From positions 49,009 through 113,008 of the forward strand of contig CALDKB010000017.1 in assembly GCA_937899245.1 (NCBI GenBank): 64,000 nt of DNA. Direction: 5' to 3'. Positions within the stretch are counted from its first letter, which is position 1; each line of letters starts with the position of its first letter. Below, in pieces: positions 29,709 through 40,255 of the stretch. This DNA is from an uncultured Bacteroidales bacterium (lineage in GTDB: Bacteria; Bacteroidota; Bacteroidia; Bacteroidales; ML635J-15). Under the pieces are notes generated by a model, which did not search any database, had not been told where the DNA came from, and saw nothing but the letters and a program-made list of their open reading frames with translations. The position numbers were made by a program, and so were the translations under genes.

Positions 29709-31058
29709 TTATAATGTAGAAACAGAGCCTCTACCTTTTATTCTGCCAGACTTTGTCAATCCGTCATAATGACGCATCAACAAGTGGCTTTCAATCTGCT
29801 GCAAAGTGTCTAAGATAACTCCTACCATAATGAGCAGAGACGTACCGCCATAGAACTGAGCGAATTGACTATTTACACCCAACAATCTGGCGAACGCCGG
29901 AAGAAGTGCAATAATAGCAATAAATATAGAACCTGGCAAAGTAATTTTTGACATAATATCATCCAAGAAATCAACAGTTTTTGCACCTGGTTTTACGCCT
30001 GGGATAAAGCCACCGTTTTTCTTCATGTCTTCTGCCATCTGTCTCGGATTAATTGTGACTGCTGTATAGAAGTATGTAAACACAATTATCAATATAGCAA
30101 ATGTGAAGTTATACCAGAAGCCAGTATAATCAGCGAAAGCTGCTATGAATCCACCGCCATCTTCTGAACTGAAACCTGCGAACATGATAGGTAAGAACAT
30201 CAATGCCTGAGCAAAGATGATTGGCATAACGCCAGCAGCATTTACCTTTAATGGTATATACTGTCTTACACCACCATACTGCTTATTTCCGACAACTCTC
30301 TTGGCATATTGAACCGGAATTTTTCTTACTGCCTGAACCAATGCAATTGCTAGAACAAAAACAATGAACAGAACAACAATTTCGATAAGCAATACTAGAA
30401 GACCGCCACCGGACTGAGCAAAACGAGCTACGCATTCACCAGCAAGTGCATACGGCAATCTAGCAATGATACCAACCATGATAATCAATGATATACCATT
30501 ACCAATTCCTCTATCTGTAATTCTTTCTCCCAACCACAAGATGAACATTGTACCTGCAGTAAGAATAATAGTTGAAGAGATAGTAAAGAACAATCCGCCA
30601 TCAACAATTGCACCTGGAGTATGTATTAGCTGTGCTCTCAAGTTTGCAATATAAGAAGGAGCCTGGATCAAAAGGATTGCAATGGTCAGAATACGAGTAA
30701 TCTGATTTATTTTCTTCCTTCCGCTTTCGCCTTCCCTTTGCAATCTCTGGAAATACGGAACTGCGATTCCCAAAAGTTGCACAACGATGCTAGCCGATAT
30801 ATAAGGCATGATACCTAATGCAAAAATTGATGCGTTAGAAAATGCTCCACCTGAGAACATATCCAACAAACTCAATACACCGTCTGATGTTTGTTTTGCC
30901 AATGAAGCATCCTGTGCCAAAAGTACCGGGTTTACACCAGGAAGGACAACGTGAGCCCCTAGTCTGTAAATAAGGATAAATCCAAGAGTGAGGAGTATCC
31001 TGGAACGGAGATCCTCAATCTTGAATATATTCTTAATTGTACTAAAAAATCTTTTCAT
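29709..31058 (-). CDS. secY: Protein translocase subunit SecY
   Basis: Central pore of the Sec translocon with ten membrane segments in 449 residues. Motifs: GALSNASIF-type plug region (GGAFSNASIFALGIMPYISA), RERRITDRG-like WLGERITDRGIGNGISLII, and the cytosolic loop PRQMAEDMKKNGGFIPGVKPG. It follows rplO after 9 bases. The adk gene found after secY in many bacteria is absent; map follows directly. Confidence 0.98.
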   Translation of the reverse strand: MKRFFSTIKNIFKIEDLRSRILLTLGFILIYRLGAHVVLPGVNPVLLAQDASLAKQTSDGVLSLLDMFSGGAFSNASIFALGIMPYISASIVVQLLGIAVPYFQRLQREGESGRKKINQITRILTIAILLIQAPSYIANLRAQLIHTPGAIVDGGLFFTISSTIILTAGTMFILWLGERITDRGIGNGISLIIMVGIIARLPYALAGECVARFAQSGGGLLVLLIEIVVLFIVFVLAIALVQAVRKIPVQYAKRVVGNKQYGGVRQYIPLKVNAAGVMPIIFAQALMFLPIMFAGFSSEDGGGFIAAFADYTGFWYNFTFAILIIVFTYFYTAVTINPRQMAEDMKKNGGFIPGVKPGAKTVDFLDDIMSKITLPGSIFIAIIALLPAFARLLGVNSQFAQFYGGTSLLIMVGVILDTLQQIESHLLMRHYDGLTKSGRIKGRGSVSTL

Positions 31059-31067
31059 ACTAAAAAA

Positions 31068-31514
31068 TTAAATTTTTTCAATTGTACCTCCATTAGCTTC
31101 AATCTTTTCAACTGCAGCTTTAGAAAAAGCATGAGCCTTGATTGTTACCTTGGAAGTTAATTCACCGTTTCCGAGAATCTTAACAAGATCGCGTCTAGAA
31201 ACAAGACCATTGCTAATCAAAGCTTCTACATCGATAACTTCAAGATGCTTGTCATCGATAAGTGCCTGCAATGTAGATACATTAATACCCTTATATTCAA
31301 TTCTGTTTCTATTCTTGAATCCAAATTTCGGTGAAGTTCTCTGGATTGGCATCTGGCCACCTTCGAATCCGATTTTATTCTTATAACCAGATCTCTGCTT
31401 TGCGCCCTTATGACCTCTTGTAGAAGTTCCACCTTTGCCAGAACCCTGACCACGGCCGATTCTCTTACAATCCTTGATTGAACCTTCTGCTGGTTTTAAG
31501 CAACTTAAATCCAT
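31068..31514 (-). CDS. rplO: 50S ribosomal protein L15
   Basis: Gly-rich N-terminal extension (RIGRGQGSGKGGTSTRGHKG) that threads into 23S rRNA, then the globular domain with PIQRTSPKFGFKNRNR and a final VEKIEANGGTIEKI. 148 residues, standard. Located between rpmD and secY. Confidence 0.97.
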   Translation of the reverse strand: MDLSCLKPAEGSIKDCKRIGRGQGSGKGGTSTRGHKGAKQRSGYKNKIGFEGGQMPIQRTSPKFGFKNRNRIEYKGINVSTLQALIDDKHLEVIDVEALISNGLVSRRDLVKILGNGELTSKVTIKAHAFSKAAVEKIEANGGTIEKI

Positions 31515-31535
31515 AATAAAACTACTTTAAAATTA

Positions 31536-31712
31536 TTAAATTTCTTCTACTTTAACTAAATGACGAACCTTTTCTACCATGCCCAGAATCTGGTCATTAG
31601 CTTCATGTTCAACAGGATTGTGCATTTTCTTGATACCCAATGCTGCTAGAGTATTCTTCTGGCGCTGTGTGCTACCAATCATACTTTTAATCTGAGTTAC
31701 TCTAATTTTCAT
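31536..31712 (-). CDS. rpmD: 50S ribosomal protein L30
   Basis: A 58-residue gene read on the minus strand between rpsE and rplO. It begins MKIRVTQIKSMIGSTQRQK and continues LAALGIKKMHNPVEH, the L30 signature region, ending VRHLVKVEEI. Gaps are 12 bases to rpsE and 21 bases to rplO. Confidence 0.95.
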   Translation of the reverse strand: MKIRVTQIKSMIGSTQRQKNTLAALGIKKMHNPVEHEANDQILGMVEKVRHLVKVEEI

Positions 31713-31724
31713 GACAATAATTAA

Positions 31725-32243
31725 TTATCCGTTAAACACTTTGTCCAAGTTCACTTGTCTCTGGTAAGCAACTTCATTAGCATCGCGCATTTCAATCAAT
31801 GCTGCTATTGTAGCCTTTACCAAGTTATGAGGATTTGAAGAACCCTTTGATTTTGCCAATACGTCAGTAATACCTACGCTTTCAAATACGGCACGCATAG
31901 CACCACCGGCCTTAACACCTGTACCAGAAGCAGCTGGTTTTATCCATACTCTAGCACCGCCGAATTTTGCTGACTGCTCATGAGGAACTGTACCCTTGTG
32001 AACAGGAACCTTAATCAAATTTTTCTTAGCGTCTTCAACACCCTTCTGAATAGCAGTAGTTACTTCGCTAGCTTTACCCAAACCATAACCAACGATTCCG
32101 TCTTCATTTCCAACTACAACGATTGCAGAGAAGCTGAAAGTACGACCACCTTTGGTAACCTTAGTAACTCTCTGAATGGCAACCAATCTATCCTTTAATT
32201 CCTGATCGCCACTATTTTTTACTTTCTTAGTGTTATTCAACAT
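31725..32243 (-). CDS. rpsE: 30S ribosomal protein S5
   Basis: Translational-fidelity protein with a dsRNA-binding domain ([33 protein letters not shown]) and a C-terminal half ending [10 protein letters not shown]. The start is set at [10 protein letters not shown], 172 residues, because an ATG 13 codons earlier would run over the end of rplR. No substitutions at known ram positions can be judged without alignment. Confidence 0.96.
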   Translation of the reverse strand: MLNNTKKVKNSGDQELKDRLVAIQRVTKVTKGGRTFSFSAIVVVGNEDGIVGYGLGKASEVTTAIQKGVEDAKKNLIKVPVHKGTVPHEQSAKFGGARVWIKPAASGTGVKAGGAMRAVFESVGITDVLAKSKGSSNPHNLVKATIAALIEMRDANEVAYQRQVNLDKVFNG

Positions 32244-32250
32244 ATCTTTA

Positions 32251-32607
32251 TTATAGTTTAAGTCCACCTTCTCTTGCACCATCTGCCAAGGCTTTTACCT
32301 TACCGTGATACAAGTAACCATTTCTATCAAAAACCACTTCTGTGATGCCTTTTTCCAAAGCAATCTTTGCTACCATCTTACCAACCATAGCTGCCTTTTC
32401 AGACTTTGTTGCCTTTACACCTTCCAATTCTTTGCACTTTGAAGTTGCAGAAACAAGTGTGTTAGCTGCTAAATCATCGATAATCTGAACGCTGATTTGA
32501 CGATTGCTACGGAATACAGACATTCTAGGTTTTTCTGCAGTACCGAAAATATTTCTACGGATTCTGCGTTTTATTTTAAGTCTTCTTTCAATTTTCGAAA
32601 AAGCCAT
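32251..32607 (-). CDS. rplR: 50S ribosomal protein L18
   Basis: 5S rRNA-binding protein, 118 residues. Motifs [21 protein letters not shown] at the N-terminal half and the ending [19 protein letters not shown] are diagnostic. Positioned between rplF and rpsE with gaps of 18 and 7 bases. Confidence 0.97.
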   Translation of the reverse strand: MAFSKIERRLKIKRRIRRNIFGTAEKPRMSVFRSNRQISVQIIDDLAANTLVSATSKCKELEGVKATKSEKAAMVGKMVAKIALEKGITEVVFDRNGYLYHGKVKALADGAREGGLKL

Positions 32608-32625
32608 ATCTTTAAAATTTTAAGA

Positions 32626-33180
32626 TTAAACCTTAGCTGATTTACCAGCTTTTCTACGAACCTCTTCGCCAACAAACAAAATACCTTTACCCTTATATGG
32701 CTCAGGTGGACGCAACGATCTTATCTTAGCTGCAACCTGTCCTAGCAACTGTTTGTCGATACTCTTCAATGTAAGAATTGAGTTTCCTCTCTTTTCTGTT
32801 TTGCATTCAACCTGGATTTCCTTTGGAACTTCAAAAAGAATTGAATGAGAATAACCCAAAGACATTTCAATAATCTGGCCCTGAGCTTCAGCCTTGAAAC
32901 CAACGCCTACGAATTCCTGTTCAGTCTTAAAACCTTCAGAAACGCCTTTCACCATATTATTTACCAAAGCTCTGTACAATCCGTGCATTGCTCTGTTTTC
33001 TTTTTCGTCATCCGGTCTAGCAAAAGTAATCTGACCGTTTTCAAATTTGACTTCGATATTTGGATTTACCTGCTGCTTAAGTTCTCCAAGAGGTCCCTTT
33101 ACAGTAACCATGTTGTCGGCACTAATATTTACCGTAACGCCTGCGGGTACCACAATCGGCAATTTTCCTATACGAGACAT
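32626..33180 (-). CDS. rplF: 50S ribosomal protein L6
   Basis: Two tandem L6 domains; start MSRIGKLPIVVPAGVTV and C-terminal signature RPPEPYKGKGILFVGEEVRR, which contacts the sarcin-ricin region. 184 residues, standard. Confidence 0.97.
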   Translation of the reverse strand: MSRIGKLPIVVPAGVTVNISADNMVTVKGPLGELKQQVNPNIEVKFENGQITFARPDDEKENRAMHGLYRALVNNMVKGVSEGFKTEQEFVGVGFKAEAQGQIIEMSLGYSHSILFEVPKEIQVECKTEKRGNSILTLKSIDKQLLGQVAAKIRSLRPPEPYKGKGILFVGEEVRRKAGKSAKV

Positions 33181-33192
33181 TTTCTTAACTTT

Positions 33193-33588
33193 TTAATAAA
33201 CGTAACACAATACTTCACCACCAACATTCTCCTGACGAGCTTCTTTGTCGGTCATGACACCCTTGTTTGTTGACATAATAGCAATGCCCAAACCATTCAA
33301 TACGCGAGGTATAGAATTGGCGTCAACATACTTTCTCAAACCGGGTCTACTAATTCTCTCTAACTTCTTTATCGCCGATACCTTTGTTACAGGATGATAC
33401 TTAAGAGCGATCTTAATATTTCCCTGATAACCGATATCCTCGAATTTGTAGTTCAAAATGTAACCTTTTTCGAAAAGCACCTTTGTGATTTCTCTTTTAA
33501 GGTTAGAACCAGGAACTTCGACAATTTTATGTCCTGCCATTACGGCATTTCTAAGTCTGGTCAAATAATCTGCAACTGGATCAGTCAT
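33193..33588 (-). CDS. rpsH: 30S ribosomal protein S8
   Basis: Primary 16S rRNA binder, 131 residues. Start MTDPVADYLTRLRNAV and the C-terminal signature GLGIAIMSTNKGVMTDKEAR are typical; it ends NVGGEVLCYVY. In E. coli S8 represses the spc operon; no such leader can be recognised here. Confidence 0.97.
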   Translation of the reverse strand: MTDPVADYLTRLRNAVMAGHKIVEVPGSNLKREITKVLFEKGYILNYKFEDIGYQGNIKIALKYHPVTKVSAIKKLERISRPGLRKYVDANSIPRVLNGLGIAIMSTNKGVMTDKEARQENVGGEVLCYVY

Positions 33589-33614
33589 TATTCAAAATAT
33601 TTAATTAATAATTA

Positions 33615-33884
33615 TTACCAACTAGCTTTCTTAACACCTGGAATTAATCCTGCAGAAGCCATTTCACGGAATGCTATACGGCTGATTCCGAACTGACGCA
33701 AATAACCCTTTGGTCTTCCAGATTGGCTACAACGATTGTGCAATCTAATTTTGTTCGAGTTCTTTGGCAGCTTATGCAAAGCTTCAAAGTTTCCTTCTGC
33801 TTTATACTGTGCTCTTTTAGCAGCGTATTTTTCTACTAATGCGAGTCTTTTGACTTCGCGAGCTTTCATTGATTCTTTTGCCAT
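33615..33884 (-). CDS. rpsN: 30S ribosomal protein S14 (zinc-free form)
   Basis: 89 residues with the S14 signature [20 protein letters not shown] and end [11 protein letters not shown]. It is the long form without the two CxxC pairs of zinc-binding S14, so its folding is independent of zinc. Gap of 5 bases to rplE. Confidence 0.97.
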   Translation of the reverse strand: MAKESMKAREVKRLALVEKYAAKRAQYKAEGNFEALHKLPKNSNKIRLHNRCSQSGRPKGYLRQFGISRIAFREMASAGLIPGVKKASW

Positions 33885-33889
33885 ATTAA

Positions 33890-34450
33890 TTAATTCTTTT
33901 TAAGGTTCTTAAATGGAACTCCAAAATGTTTAAGCAAAGCATAACCTTCTTCATCAGTCTTTGCTGATGTTACGAAAGTAATATCCATACCCATGATTCT
34001 GCTTATCTTATCGATATCAATTTCTGGGAAGATAATCTGCTCGTTTACGCCCAATGTATAGTTTCCTTTACCATCGAACTTATAGTTTACACCACGGAAA
34101 TCTCTGATACGAGGAAGTGCAATTGCTACGAGTCTTTCAAGGAATTCATACATACGGTCTCTTCTCAAAGTTACTCTAACGCCTACCTGCATTTTCTTAC
34201 GCAATTTGAAGTTAGAAATATCCTTCTTTGAAGTTGTTGGAACAGCCTTCTGGCCAGTAATTGTTGTCAATTCATCGATTGCGATGTCAATCAACTTCTT
34301 GTCAGAGATAGCCTGACCAAGACCTTCGTTGATAACAATCTTTTCCAATCTGGGAACTTGCATTACGGTCTTATAACCGAATTCCTGCATCAGGGCAGAA
34401 ACTATTTCTTCCTGATATTGCTTCTTTAATGTCGGAACGAATTTATCCAT
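33890..34450 (-). CDS. rplE: 50S ribosomal protein L5
   Basis: 5S rRNA-associated protein that contacts P-site tRNA. Motifs [18 protein letters not shown] and [19 protein letters not shown] are present in a 186-residue protein of standard length. Its ATG overlaps the rplX stop by one base. Confidence 0.97.
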   Translation of the reverse strand: MDKFVPTLKKQYQEEIVSALMQEFGYKTVMQVPRLEKIVINEGLGQAISDKKLIDIAIDELTTITGQKAVPTTSKKDISNFKLRKKMQVGVRVTLRRDRMYEFLERLVAIALPRIRDFRGVNYKFDGKGNYTLGVNEQIIFPEIDIDKISRIMGMDITFVTSAKTDEEGYALLKHFGVPFKNLKKN

Positions 34451-34773
34451 TACTTAATCTCCTCTCCAGATTTTTTAGCATAACGAACAAGTTTGCCTTC
34501 AGCATTTTGCTTGCGGCCAATTCTTGTTGGCTTTCCTGTCTTAGGATCTACAAGCATCAAGTTCGAAATATGAATTCCTGCTTCTTGTTTAATAATACCA
34601 CCTTGTGGGTGTGCAGCATTTGGTTTTTGATGTTTAGAAATCATATTAACACCTTCTACGATAGCGCGATTTTTCTTTTTCAAGATTTCCAATACTCTAC
34701 CCTGCTGACCCTTGGATTCGCCCGAATTTACATAGACGGTATCCCCTTTCTTTATGTGCAATTTCTGAGTCAT
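34450..34773 (-). CDS. rplX: 50S ribosomal protein L24
   Basis: KOW-domain assembly initiator ([20 protein letters not shown]), followed by the [19 protein letters not shown] segment. 107 residues. Gap of 14 bases from rplN and one-base overlap with rplE. Confidence 0.97.
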   Translation of the reverse strand: MTQKLHIKKGDTVYVNSGESKGQQGRVLEILKKKNRAIVEGVNMISKHQKPNAAHPQGGIIKQEAGIHISNLMLVDPKTGKPTRIGRKQNAEGKLVRYAKKSGEEIK

Positions 34774-34787
34774 GATAATTCTTTTTA

Positions 34788-35156
34788 TTATAAAACTTCT
34801 GGTGCCAATGATACAATTTTCATATATTGTTTTTCACGCAACTCACGAGCTACGGGACCAAATATACGAGTTCCTTTTAATTCGCCTGCAGCTGTTAACA
34901 AAACACATGCATTGTCGTCGAATCTGATATAAGATCCGTCTTGGCGTCTGATTTCCTTTTTTACTCTTACTACAACAGCCTTTGCTACAGAGCCCTTCTT
35001 AAGTTCTCCACCTGGCAAAGCACTCTTAACGGTGACTACGATCTTATCGCCGATGGTTGCATATTTTTTTCCTGTACCACCTAATACACGGATACACAAC
35101 ACCTCTTTTGCACCACTGTTGTCTGCAACATTTAATCTGGTTTCTTGTTGTATCAT
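34788..35156 (-). CDS. rplN: 50S ribosomal protein L14
   Basis: Very conserved 122-residue protein of the subunit interface: [20 protein letters not shown] at the start and IVSLAPEVL at the end. The signature [20 protein letters not shown] is present. Two bases separate it from rpsQ. Confidence 0.98.
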   Translation of the reverse strand: MIQQETRLNVADNSGAKEVLCIRVLGGTGKKYATIGDKIVVTVKSALPGGELKKGSVAKAVVVRVKKEIRRQDGSYIRFDDNACVLLTAAGELKGTRIFGPVARELREKQYMKIVSLAPEVL

Positions 35157-35158
35157 GA

Positions 35159-35416
35159 CTATTTAACTTTTTCAATAATATTTACTAATCTCCATCTCTT
35201 GTTCTTGCTCAACGGACGAGTTTCCATAATGAGAACGGTATCACCAATATCGCATTTATTTTCTTCATCATGAGCAACAAACTTCTTGGTCTTGTTCACG
35301 AACTTACCGTATTTAGGGTGTTTTTCTTTGCGCTTTACAGCAACTACGATAGACTTTTCCATCTTATTGCTTACAACAACACCAATACGTTCTTTTCTCA
35401 AGTTTCTTTCTTCCAT
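35159..35416 (-). CDS. rpsQ: 30S ribosomal protein S17
   Basis: 85-residue OB-fold rRNA binder with [20 protein letters not shown] and [20 protein letters not shown], the S17 signature. Gap of 8 bases to rpmC. Confidence 0.97.
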   Translation of the reverse strand: MEERNLRKERIGVVVSNKMEKSIVVAVKRKEKHPKYGKFVNKTKKFVAHDEENKCDIGDTVLIMETRPLSKNKRWRLVNIIEKVK

Positions 35417-35424
35417 GGCTGCTC

Positions 35425-35625
35425 TTATTTATTTGATGTTAATTCTCTTTTACGAAGCTCAGTGTTAAGCCTTGCAATTGTTCTTCTCAATTCTTTCAAT
35501 CGTTGAGGGTTTTCCAATGGAGAAACCGCATGGTTAAGTTTCATCTTATTAAGGTTGAACTTTTCTGTTGCGATCTTTTCAACGATTTCCTTTGTTGTTA
35601 ATCCTACTATTTCTTTATTTTCCAT
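35425..35625 (-). CDS. rpmC: 50S ribosomal protein L29
   Basis: Two-helix protein of 66 residues near the exit tunnel, with [20 protein letters not shown] and [20 protein letters not shown]. Normal place between rplP and rpsQ. Confidence 0.96.
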   Translation of the reverse strand: MENKEIVGLTTKEIVEKIATEKFNLNKMKLNHAVSPLENPQRLKELRRTIARLNTELRKRELTSNK

Positions 35626-35637
35626 TGTCCTGTAGTA

Positions 35638-36063
35638 TTATTCGTTATAATCATAATCGCGACGAACGACAAACTTAGTCTTAATTGGAAGTTTTTGAGC
35701 GGCTAATCTCAAGGCTTCTTTTGCGAGGTCAAAAGGAATACCTTCTGCTTCAAATAAAATTCTTCCAGGAGTTACTCTAGCTACGAATCCTTCTGGAGCA
35801 CCTTTACCTTTACCCATACGTACTTCGGCTGGCTTACTGGTAATTGGCTTATCCGGGAATATTCGTATCCAAATTTGTCCTTGTCTTTGCATCTTTCTTG
35901 TAACAGCAACACGGGCAGCTTCTATCTGACGTCCGGTAAGGAGACACATCTCCATTGCTTTGATTCCAAAGGAACCGAAAGCTATTTGGTTGCCGCGCTG
36001 GGCATTACCTTTCATCTTGCCCTTTTGCTCTTTTCTAAATTTTGTTCTTTTAGGTTGTAACAT
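35638..36063 (-). CDS. rplP: 50S ribosomal protein L16
   Basis: Late-assembly protein that positions A-site tRNA. Start [19 protein letters not shown], signature [20 protein letters not shown], end RRDYDYNE. 141 residues. Confidence 0.97.
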   Translation of the reverse strand: MLQPKRTKFRKEQKGKMKGNAQRGNQIAFGSFGIKAMEMCLLTGRQIEAARVAVTRKMQRQGQIWIRIFPDKPITSKPAEVRMGKGKGAPEGFVARVTPGRILFEAEGIPFDLAKEALRLAAQKLPIKTKFVVRRDYDYNE

Positions 36064-36075
36064 AGCTTTCTGATT

Positions 36076-36804
36076 TTACTTTGTTGTTCTTCTCTGTCTT
36101 TTATTACCACTTTGATTCATATTGCCTGATGGCTTTGGTGTCTGAACCTTTTTTCCAAAGTTAGGAGCGAGGTCTCTCTTTCCATAAACTTCACCACGGC
36201 AAATCCATACCTTTACGCCGAGAAGACCTGTTTTTGTAAGTGCTTCTGCCAATGCGTAGTCGATATCAGCTCTTAATGTATGAAGAGGAGTTCTACCTTC
36301 CTTATACATTTCAGAACGTGCCATTTCTGCACCATTCAAACGACCGGAAATCTGAATCTTGATACCTTCTGCACCCATTCTCATTGTAGATGCGATAGCC
36401 ATTTTAACTGCTCTTCTGTAAGCCATCTTACCTTCAAGCTGGCGAGCTACAGTATTTGCTACCAATTCGGCTTCAAGTTCTGGACGTTTAATTTCATAGA
36501 TGTTGATCTGTACGTCCTTATTGGTAATTTTCTTTAATTCTTCACGAAGCTTGTTTACTTCATCACCATCTTTACCGATAACAAAACCAGGACGAGCTGT
36601 ACTGATTGTGATTGTTATCATCTTCAAAGATCTCTCGATAGTAATTTTTGAAACAGAAGCTTTATCTAAACGAGTATTCAAATATTTACGAATAACTGCG
36701 TCTTCAGCAAGTTTGTCAGCATACTTCTTTCCACCGTACCAGTTAGAATCCCAACCTATGATTATGCCTAATCTATTGCTTATTGGATTACATTTTTGTC
36801 CCAT
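36076..36804 (-). CDS. rpsC: 30S ribosomal protein S3
   Basis: mRNA-entry-site protein with KH domain ([20 protein letters not shown]) and C-terminal domain [14 protein letters not shown] basic, Asn/Gln-rich tail ([16 protein letters not shown]) extends it to 242 residues. Four bases from rplV. Confidence 0.97.
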   Translation of the reverse strand: MGQKCNPISNRLGIIIGWDSNWYGGKKYADKLAEDAVIRKYLNTRLDKASVSKITIERSLKMITITISTARPGFVIGKDGDEVNKLREELKKITNKDVQINIYEIKRPELEAELVANTVARQLEGKMAYRRAVKMAIASTMRMGAEGIKIQISGRLNGAEMARSEMYKEGRTPLHTLRADIDYALAEALTKTGLLGVKVWICRGEVYGKRDLAPNFGKKVQTPKPSGNMNQSGNKRQRRTTK

Positions 36805-36808
36805 GAAA

Positions 36809-37231
36809 TTATGCGTTTTCTTCTTTTACTAATTCATTTTCTTTGCTACCTACCACTAAAGTAACGTGATTAGAACGTTTTCTAATACGATATCCTCTTC
36901 CTTGAGGTGCAGGTTTTATTCTCTTCAATACTTTTCCTGAATCAACGTAAATCTCCTTTACTACGAGACCTGCGTCTTCCATCTTAGCATTTTCGTTTTT
37001 AGCCTGCCAGTTTGCTATTGCTGACAACAACAATTTCTCGATGTCACGAGATGCAACCTTAGAGGAGAACTTAAGAATATTCAAAGCCTTTTCTACTTCT
37101 ATTCCTCTAATCTGATCTGCCACAAGTCTCATTTTTACAGGAGAACTAGGACAATTACGAAGGATGGCGAAGCTCATTTGCTTTCTTGCTTCTTTTATGC
37201 TATTAGCTTTTAATCTTTTACGTGCGCCCAT
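36809..37231 (-). CDS. rplV: 50S ribosomal protein L22
   Basis: Lines the peptide exit tunnel. Core motifs [20 protein letters not shown] and [20 protein letters not shown] (the tunnel hairpin) are intact. It carries the ~15-residue N-terminal extension [17 protein letters not shown] usual in Bacteroidota; 140 residues. Confidence 0.97.
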   Translation of the reverse strand: MGARKRLKANSIKEARKQMSFAILRNCPSSPVKMRLVADQIRGIEVEKALNILKFSSKVASRDIEKLLLSAIANWQAKNENAKMEDAGLVVKEIYVDSGKVLKRIKPAPQGRGYRIRKRSNHVTLVVGSKENELVKEENA

Positions 37232-37247
37232 AACCTTTTACTATTAT

Positions 37248-37514
37248 TTATTTCTTTTTACCACCGTGACCACGGAATGTTCTAGTTGGAGCGAATTCGC
37301 CTAATTTGTGACCAACCATATTTTCTGTAACATATACTGGAATGAATTTGTTTCCATTATGTACAGCAAAAGTATGACCTACAAACTCAGGTGGAATAAC
37401 TGATGCTCTTGCCCATGTCTTGATGGCTGTTTTCTTACCGCTAGCTTCCATTGCTGTGACTTTCTTATCAAGATTAAAGTCAATGAACGGTCCTTTTTTA
37501 AGTGATCTACTCAT
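37248..37514 (-). CDS. rpsS: 30S ribosomal protein S19
   Basis: Head protein, 88 residues, starting [18 protein letters not shown] and with the signature [19 protein letters not shown]. Standard neighbour order rplB-rpsS-rplV. Confidence 0.97.
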   Translation of the reverse strand: MSRSLKKGPFIDFNLDKKVTAMEASGKKTAIKTWARASVIPPEFVGHTFAVHNGNKFIPVYVTENMVGHKLGEFAPTRTFRGHGGKKK

Positions 37515-37520
37515 ACCTGA

Positions 37521-38345
37521 TTACTTTTTCCTTCTTTCAACAATATACTTATTGGATTCCTTCTTAGTGCTACGAGTCTTATAACCTTTAGCAAGCAATC
37601 CTTTTCTCGAACGTGGGTGTCCACCTGAAGCTCTACCTTCACCACCACCCATTGGGTGATCTACTGGGTTCATAACAACACCACGGTTGTGTGGGCGACG
37701 TCCGAACCAACGTGATCTACCTGCCTTACCATCGCTTTCTAGTGCATGGTCTGCATTTGATACGCTACCGATAGTTGCCTTGCAAGTGAGCAATATCTTT
37801 CTAACTTCACCCGAAGGCATTCTTACGATTGCGTATTTGCCTTCCTTTGATACTAACTGGGCATATGAGCCTGCACTTCTTGCAATAACTGCACCCTGGC
37901 CTGGTCTCAACTCAATATTATGAACGATTGTTCCTAATGGAATATCGCCCATAAACAAAGTATTACCCAATTCTGGAGCTACATTCTTGCCAGATTCTAG
38001 AACCTGTCCAAGCTGAAGTCCGTTTGGTGCGATGATGTATCTCTTTTCACCATCTTCGTAAGTAACCAAGGCGATACGAGCTGAACGGTATGGATCGTAT
38101 TCGATTGATTTTACCGTTGCCTTCATGCCATCTCTTTCTCTCTTGAAATCAATCATACGGTACTGTCTCTTGTGACCACCGCCGATATAGCGCATAGTCA
38201 TCTTACCCTGATTGTTTCTTCCCCCGGATTTTCTCAATGATACCAACAAAGATTTTTCAGGCTTACTGCGTGTAATTTCGTCAAAAGCGCTGACTACTCT
38301 AAATCTTTGACCCGGTGTTGTCGGATTTAATTTTCTTAAAGCCAT
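37521..38345 (-). CDS. rplB: 50S ribosomal protein L2
   Basis: Essential for subunit joining and close to the peptidyl-transferase centre. The signature [20 protein letters not shown], whose His is important for function, is present near residue 225. Length 274, standard. Confidence 0.98.
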   Translation of the reverse strand: MALRKLNPTTPGQRFRVVSAFDEITRSKPEKSLLVSLRKSGGRNNQGKMTMRYIGGGHKRQYRMIDFKRERDGMKATVKSIEYDPYRSARIALVTYEDGEKRYIIAPNGLQLGQVLESGKNVAPELGNTLFMGDIPLGTIVHNIELRPGQGAVIARSAGSYAQLVSKEGKYAIVRMPSGEVRKILLTCKATIGSVSNADHALESDGKAGRSRWFGRRPHNRGVVMNPVDHPMGGGEGRASGGHPRSRKGLLAKGYKTRSTKKESNKYIVERRKK

Positions 38346-38363
38346 CTCTTACTTTACTTAATA

Positions 38364-38654
38364 CTAAATATTGCTATAAAAATCAATAACATTTCCTTCA
38401 ACAAGAGTGATTATTGCTTTCTTGTAGGAATTTGATCTTCCGCGCTGCACGCCACTCTTTGTGTAGCGAACTTTCAACTTACCAGAATAACGCATGGTGT
38501 TTACGGCGTCAACCTTAACATCATACATCTTTTCTACAGCTTCCTTTATCTGCAACTTATCTGCTCTTTTGTCTACCATAAAAGCATAACGATTGAGCTT
38601 TTCGCCCATCTTCGTCATCTTTTCTGTCAATATCGGTCTAATTAATATATCCAT
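38364..38654 (-). CDS. rplW: 50S ribosomal protein L23
   Basis: Docking site for trigger factor and SRP at the tunnel exit. Start MDILIRPILTEKMTKMGEKL and KEAVEKMYDVKVDAVNTMRY identify it; 96 residues. Confidence 0.97.
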   Translation of the reverse strand: MDILIRPILTEKMTKMGEKLNRYAFMVDKRADKLQIKEAVEKMYDVKVDAVNTMRYSGKLKVRYTKSGVQRGRSNSYKKAIITLVEGNVIDFYSNI

Positions 38655-38666
38655 CTTTTTATACCG

Positions 38667-39293
38667 TTACGATAAACTATTCTCAAAAACACAAATTGAC
38701 TTCTCTTCCACCATTAGAATCGAAGCCCACATAATATCGTATGTAGTTAATTCACTAGCAGTTACGACATTAACATCTTTCAAATTTCTTGCAGACAAAT
38801 ATACATTTTTATTTGATTCTGACATAACGATAAGCACTTTTTTATCATCGAATTTGAAATTATTTTTCAATGCAACGATATTCTTAGTCTTAATTTCGTC
38901 AAAGTTCAGATTATCAAGAACATAGATATTATTATCCTGCATCTTGTAAGACAATGCCGACTTTCTAGCCAACCTCTTAACCTTCTTATTTAGCTTGAAG
39001 TTGTATACTCTTGGTTCTGGACCAAATACTCTACCTCCACCTCTGAATAATGGATTCTTAATGCTACCGCATCTTGCAGTACCTGTTCCTTTTTGTTTTT
39101 TCAACTTCTTTGTGCTACCAGAAACGAGACCTCTATGAAGTGAGGAATGTGTTCCCTGGCGATTATTTGCCATATATTGTTTGCAATCCAAATATATAAC
39201 GTGATCGTTAGGTTCGATAGCGAAGATAGAATCGTTCAATTCTACTTTACGTCCGGTGTTTTCCCCAGCCTTATTATATACTGCTACTTCCAT
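38667..39293 (-). CDS. rplD: 50S ribosomal protein L4
   Basis: Exit-tunnel protein with the long internal loop KQKGTGTARCGSIKNPLFRG. Unlike L4 of enteric bacteria no autoregulatory leader is apparent. 208 residues, overlapping the rplC stop by one base. Confidence 0.97.
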   Translation of the reverse strand: MEVAVYNKAGENTGRKVELNDSIFAIEPNDHVIYLDCKQYMANNRQGTHSSLHRGLVSGSTKKLKKQKGTGTARCGSIKNPLFRGGGRVFGPEPRVYNFKLNKKVKRLARKSALSYKMQDNNIYVLDNLNFDEIKTKNIVALKNNFKFDDKKVLIVMSESNKNVYLSARNLKDVNVVTASELTTYDIMWASILMVEEKSICVFENSLS

Positions 39294-39910
39294 TATCTTT
39301 CAATGATTAAATATGAACCTTTGGCTCCCGGTACTGAACCTTTAACAATTAACAGGTTGCTTTCCGGAATAACCTTCAAAACTCTCAAACTTGTAACCTT
39401 TATGGATTCACCACCCATACGGCCACCCATACGCATTCCCTTGAATACTCTGGAAGGAGTAGAACATGCGCCCAAAGAACCAGGTGCTCTCAATCTGTTG
39501 TGCTGACCGTGAGTCTTGTCGTTTACACCAGCAAAACCATGTCTCTTTACTACACCCTGGAATCCTTTACCTTTGGAAATTCCACTAACGTCACAAAATT
39601 CACCTTCTATGAAGATGTTTACGTCGATCACATCGCCTAATGCTACTTCCTTGCCGAATTCTTTGAATTCAACCAACTTTTTCTTTGGGGTTGTGTTAGC
39701 TTTAGCAAAATGACCTTTCATTGCTTTGGTCGTACGTTTTTCCTTCTTTTCATCGAATGCCAACTGGACTGCTTCGTAACCATCCTTTTCAATTGTTCTC
39801 AACTGTGTTACTACGCAAGGTCCTGCTTCGATTACAGTGCATGGAAGATTCTTTCCCTCAACACTGAAAATGGAAGTCATACCAACTTTTTTACCAATAA
39901 TTCCTTGCAT
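39293..39910 (-). CDS. rplC: 50S ribosomal protein L3
   Basis: Assembly initiator near the peptidyl-transferase centre. Signature [20 protein letters not shown], start [20 protein letters not shown], 205 residues, typical for the phylum. Confidence 0.97.
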   Translation of the reverse strand: MQGIIGKKVGMTSIFSVEGKNLPCTVIEAGPCVVTQLRTIEKDGYEAVQLAFDEKKEKRTTKAMKGHFAKANTTPKKKLVEFKEFGKEVALGDVIDVNIFIEGEFCDVSGISKGKGFQGVVKRHGFAGVNDKTHGQHNRLRAPGSLGACSTPSRVFKGMRMGGRMGGESIKVTSLRVLKVIPESNLLIVKGSVPGAKGSYLIIER

Positions 39911-39931
39911 TTTAATTACTTTTAATAATTA

Positions 39932-40240
39932 CTAACTTGCTTTAATTTCTACATCTACGCCACTAGGCAGTTCTAATTTCATCAACGCGTCAATCGTCTT
40001 CGATGTCGTGCTATAGATATCGAGAAGACGCTTGTAAGAACTGAGTTCGAACTGTTCTCTCGACTTCTTATTAACGAATGTCGAACGGTTAACTGTAAAA
40101 ATACGCTTGTGAGTTGGTAGAGGAATAGGACCTCTTACAACTGCTCCGGTAGTTTTTACCGTCTTCAGAATTTTCTCTGCCGATTTGTCAACCAAACTGT
40201 GGTCGTAAGATTTCAGCTTAATTCTAATTTTCTGATTCAT
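39932..40240 (-). CDS. rpsJ: 30S ribosomal protein S10 (NusE)
   Basis: Also a transcription antitermination partner of NusB/NusG. 102 residues with [20 protein letters not shown] and [17 protein letters not shown]. In this phylum it follows fusA directly because tuf is placed elsewhere. Confidence 0.97.
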   Translation of the reverse strand: MNQKIRIKLKSYDHSLVDKSAEKILKTVKTTGAVVRGPIPLPTHKRIFTVNRSTFVNKKSREQFELSSYKRLLDIYSTTSKTIDALMKLELPSGVDVEIKAS

Positions 40241-40255
40241 ACTTATTTATTATAA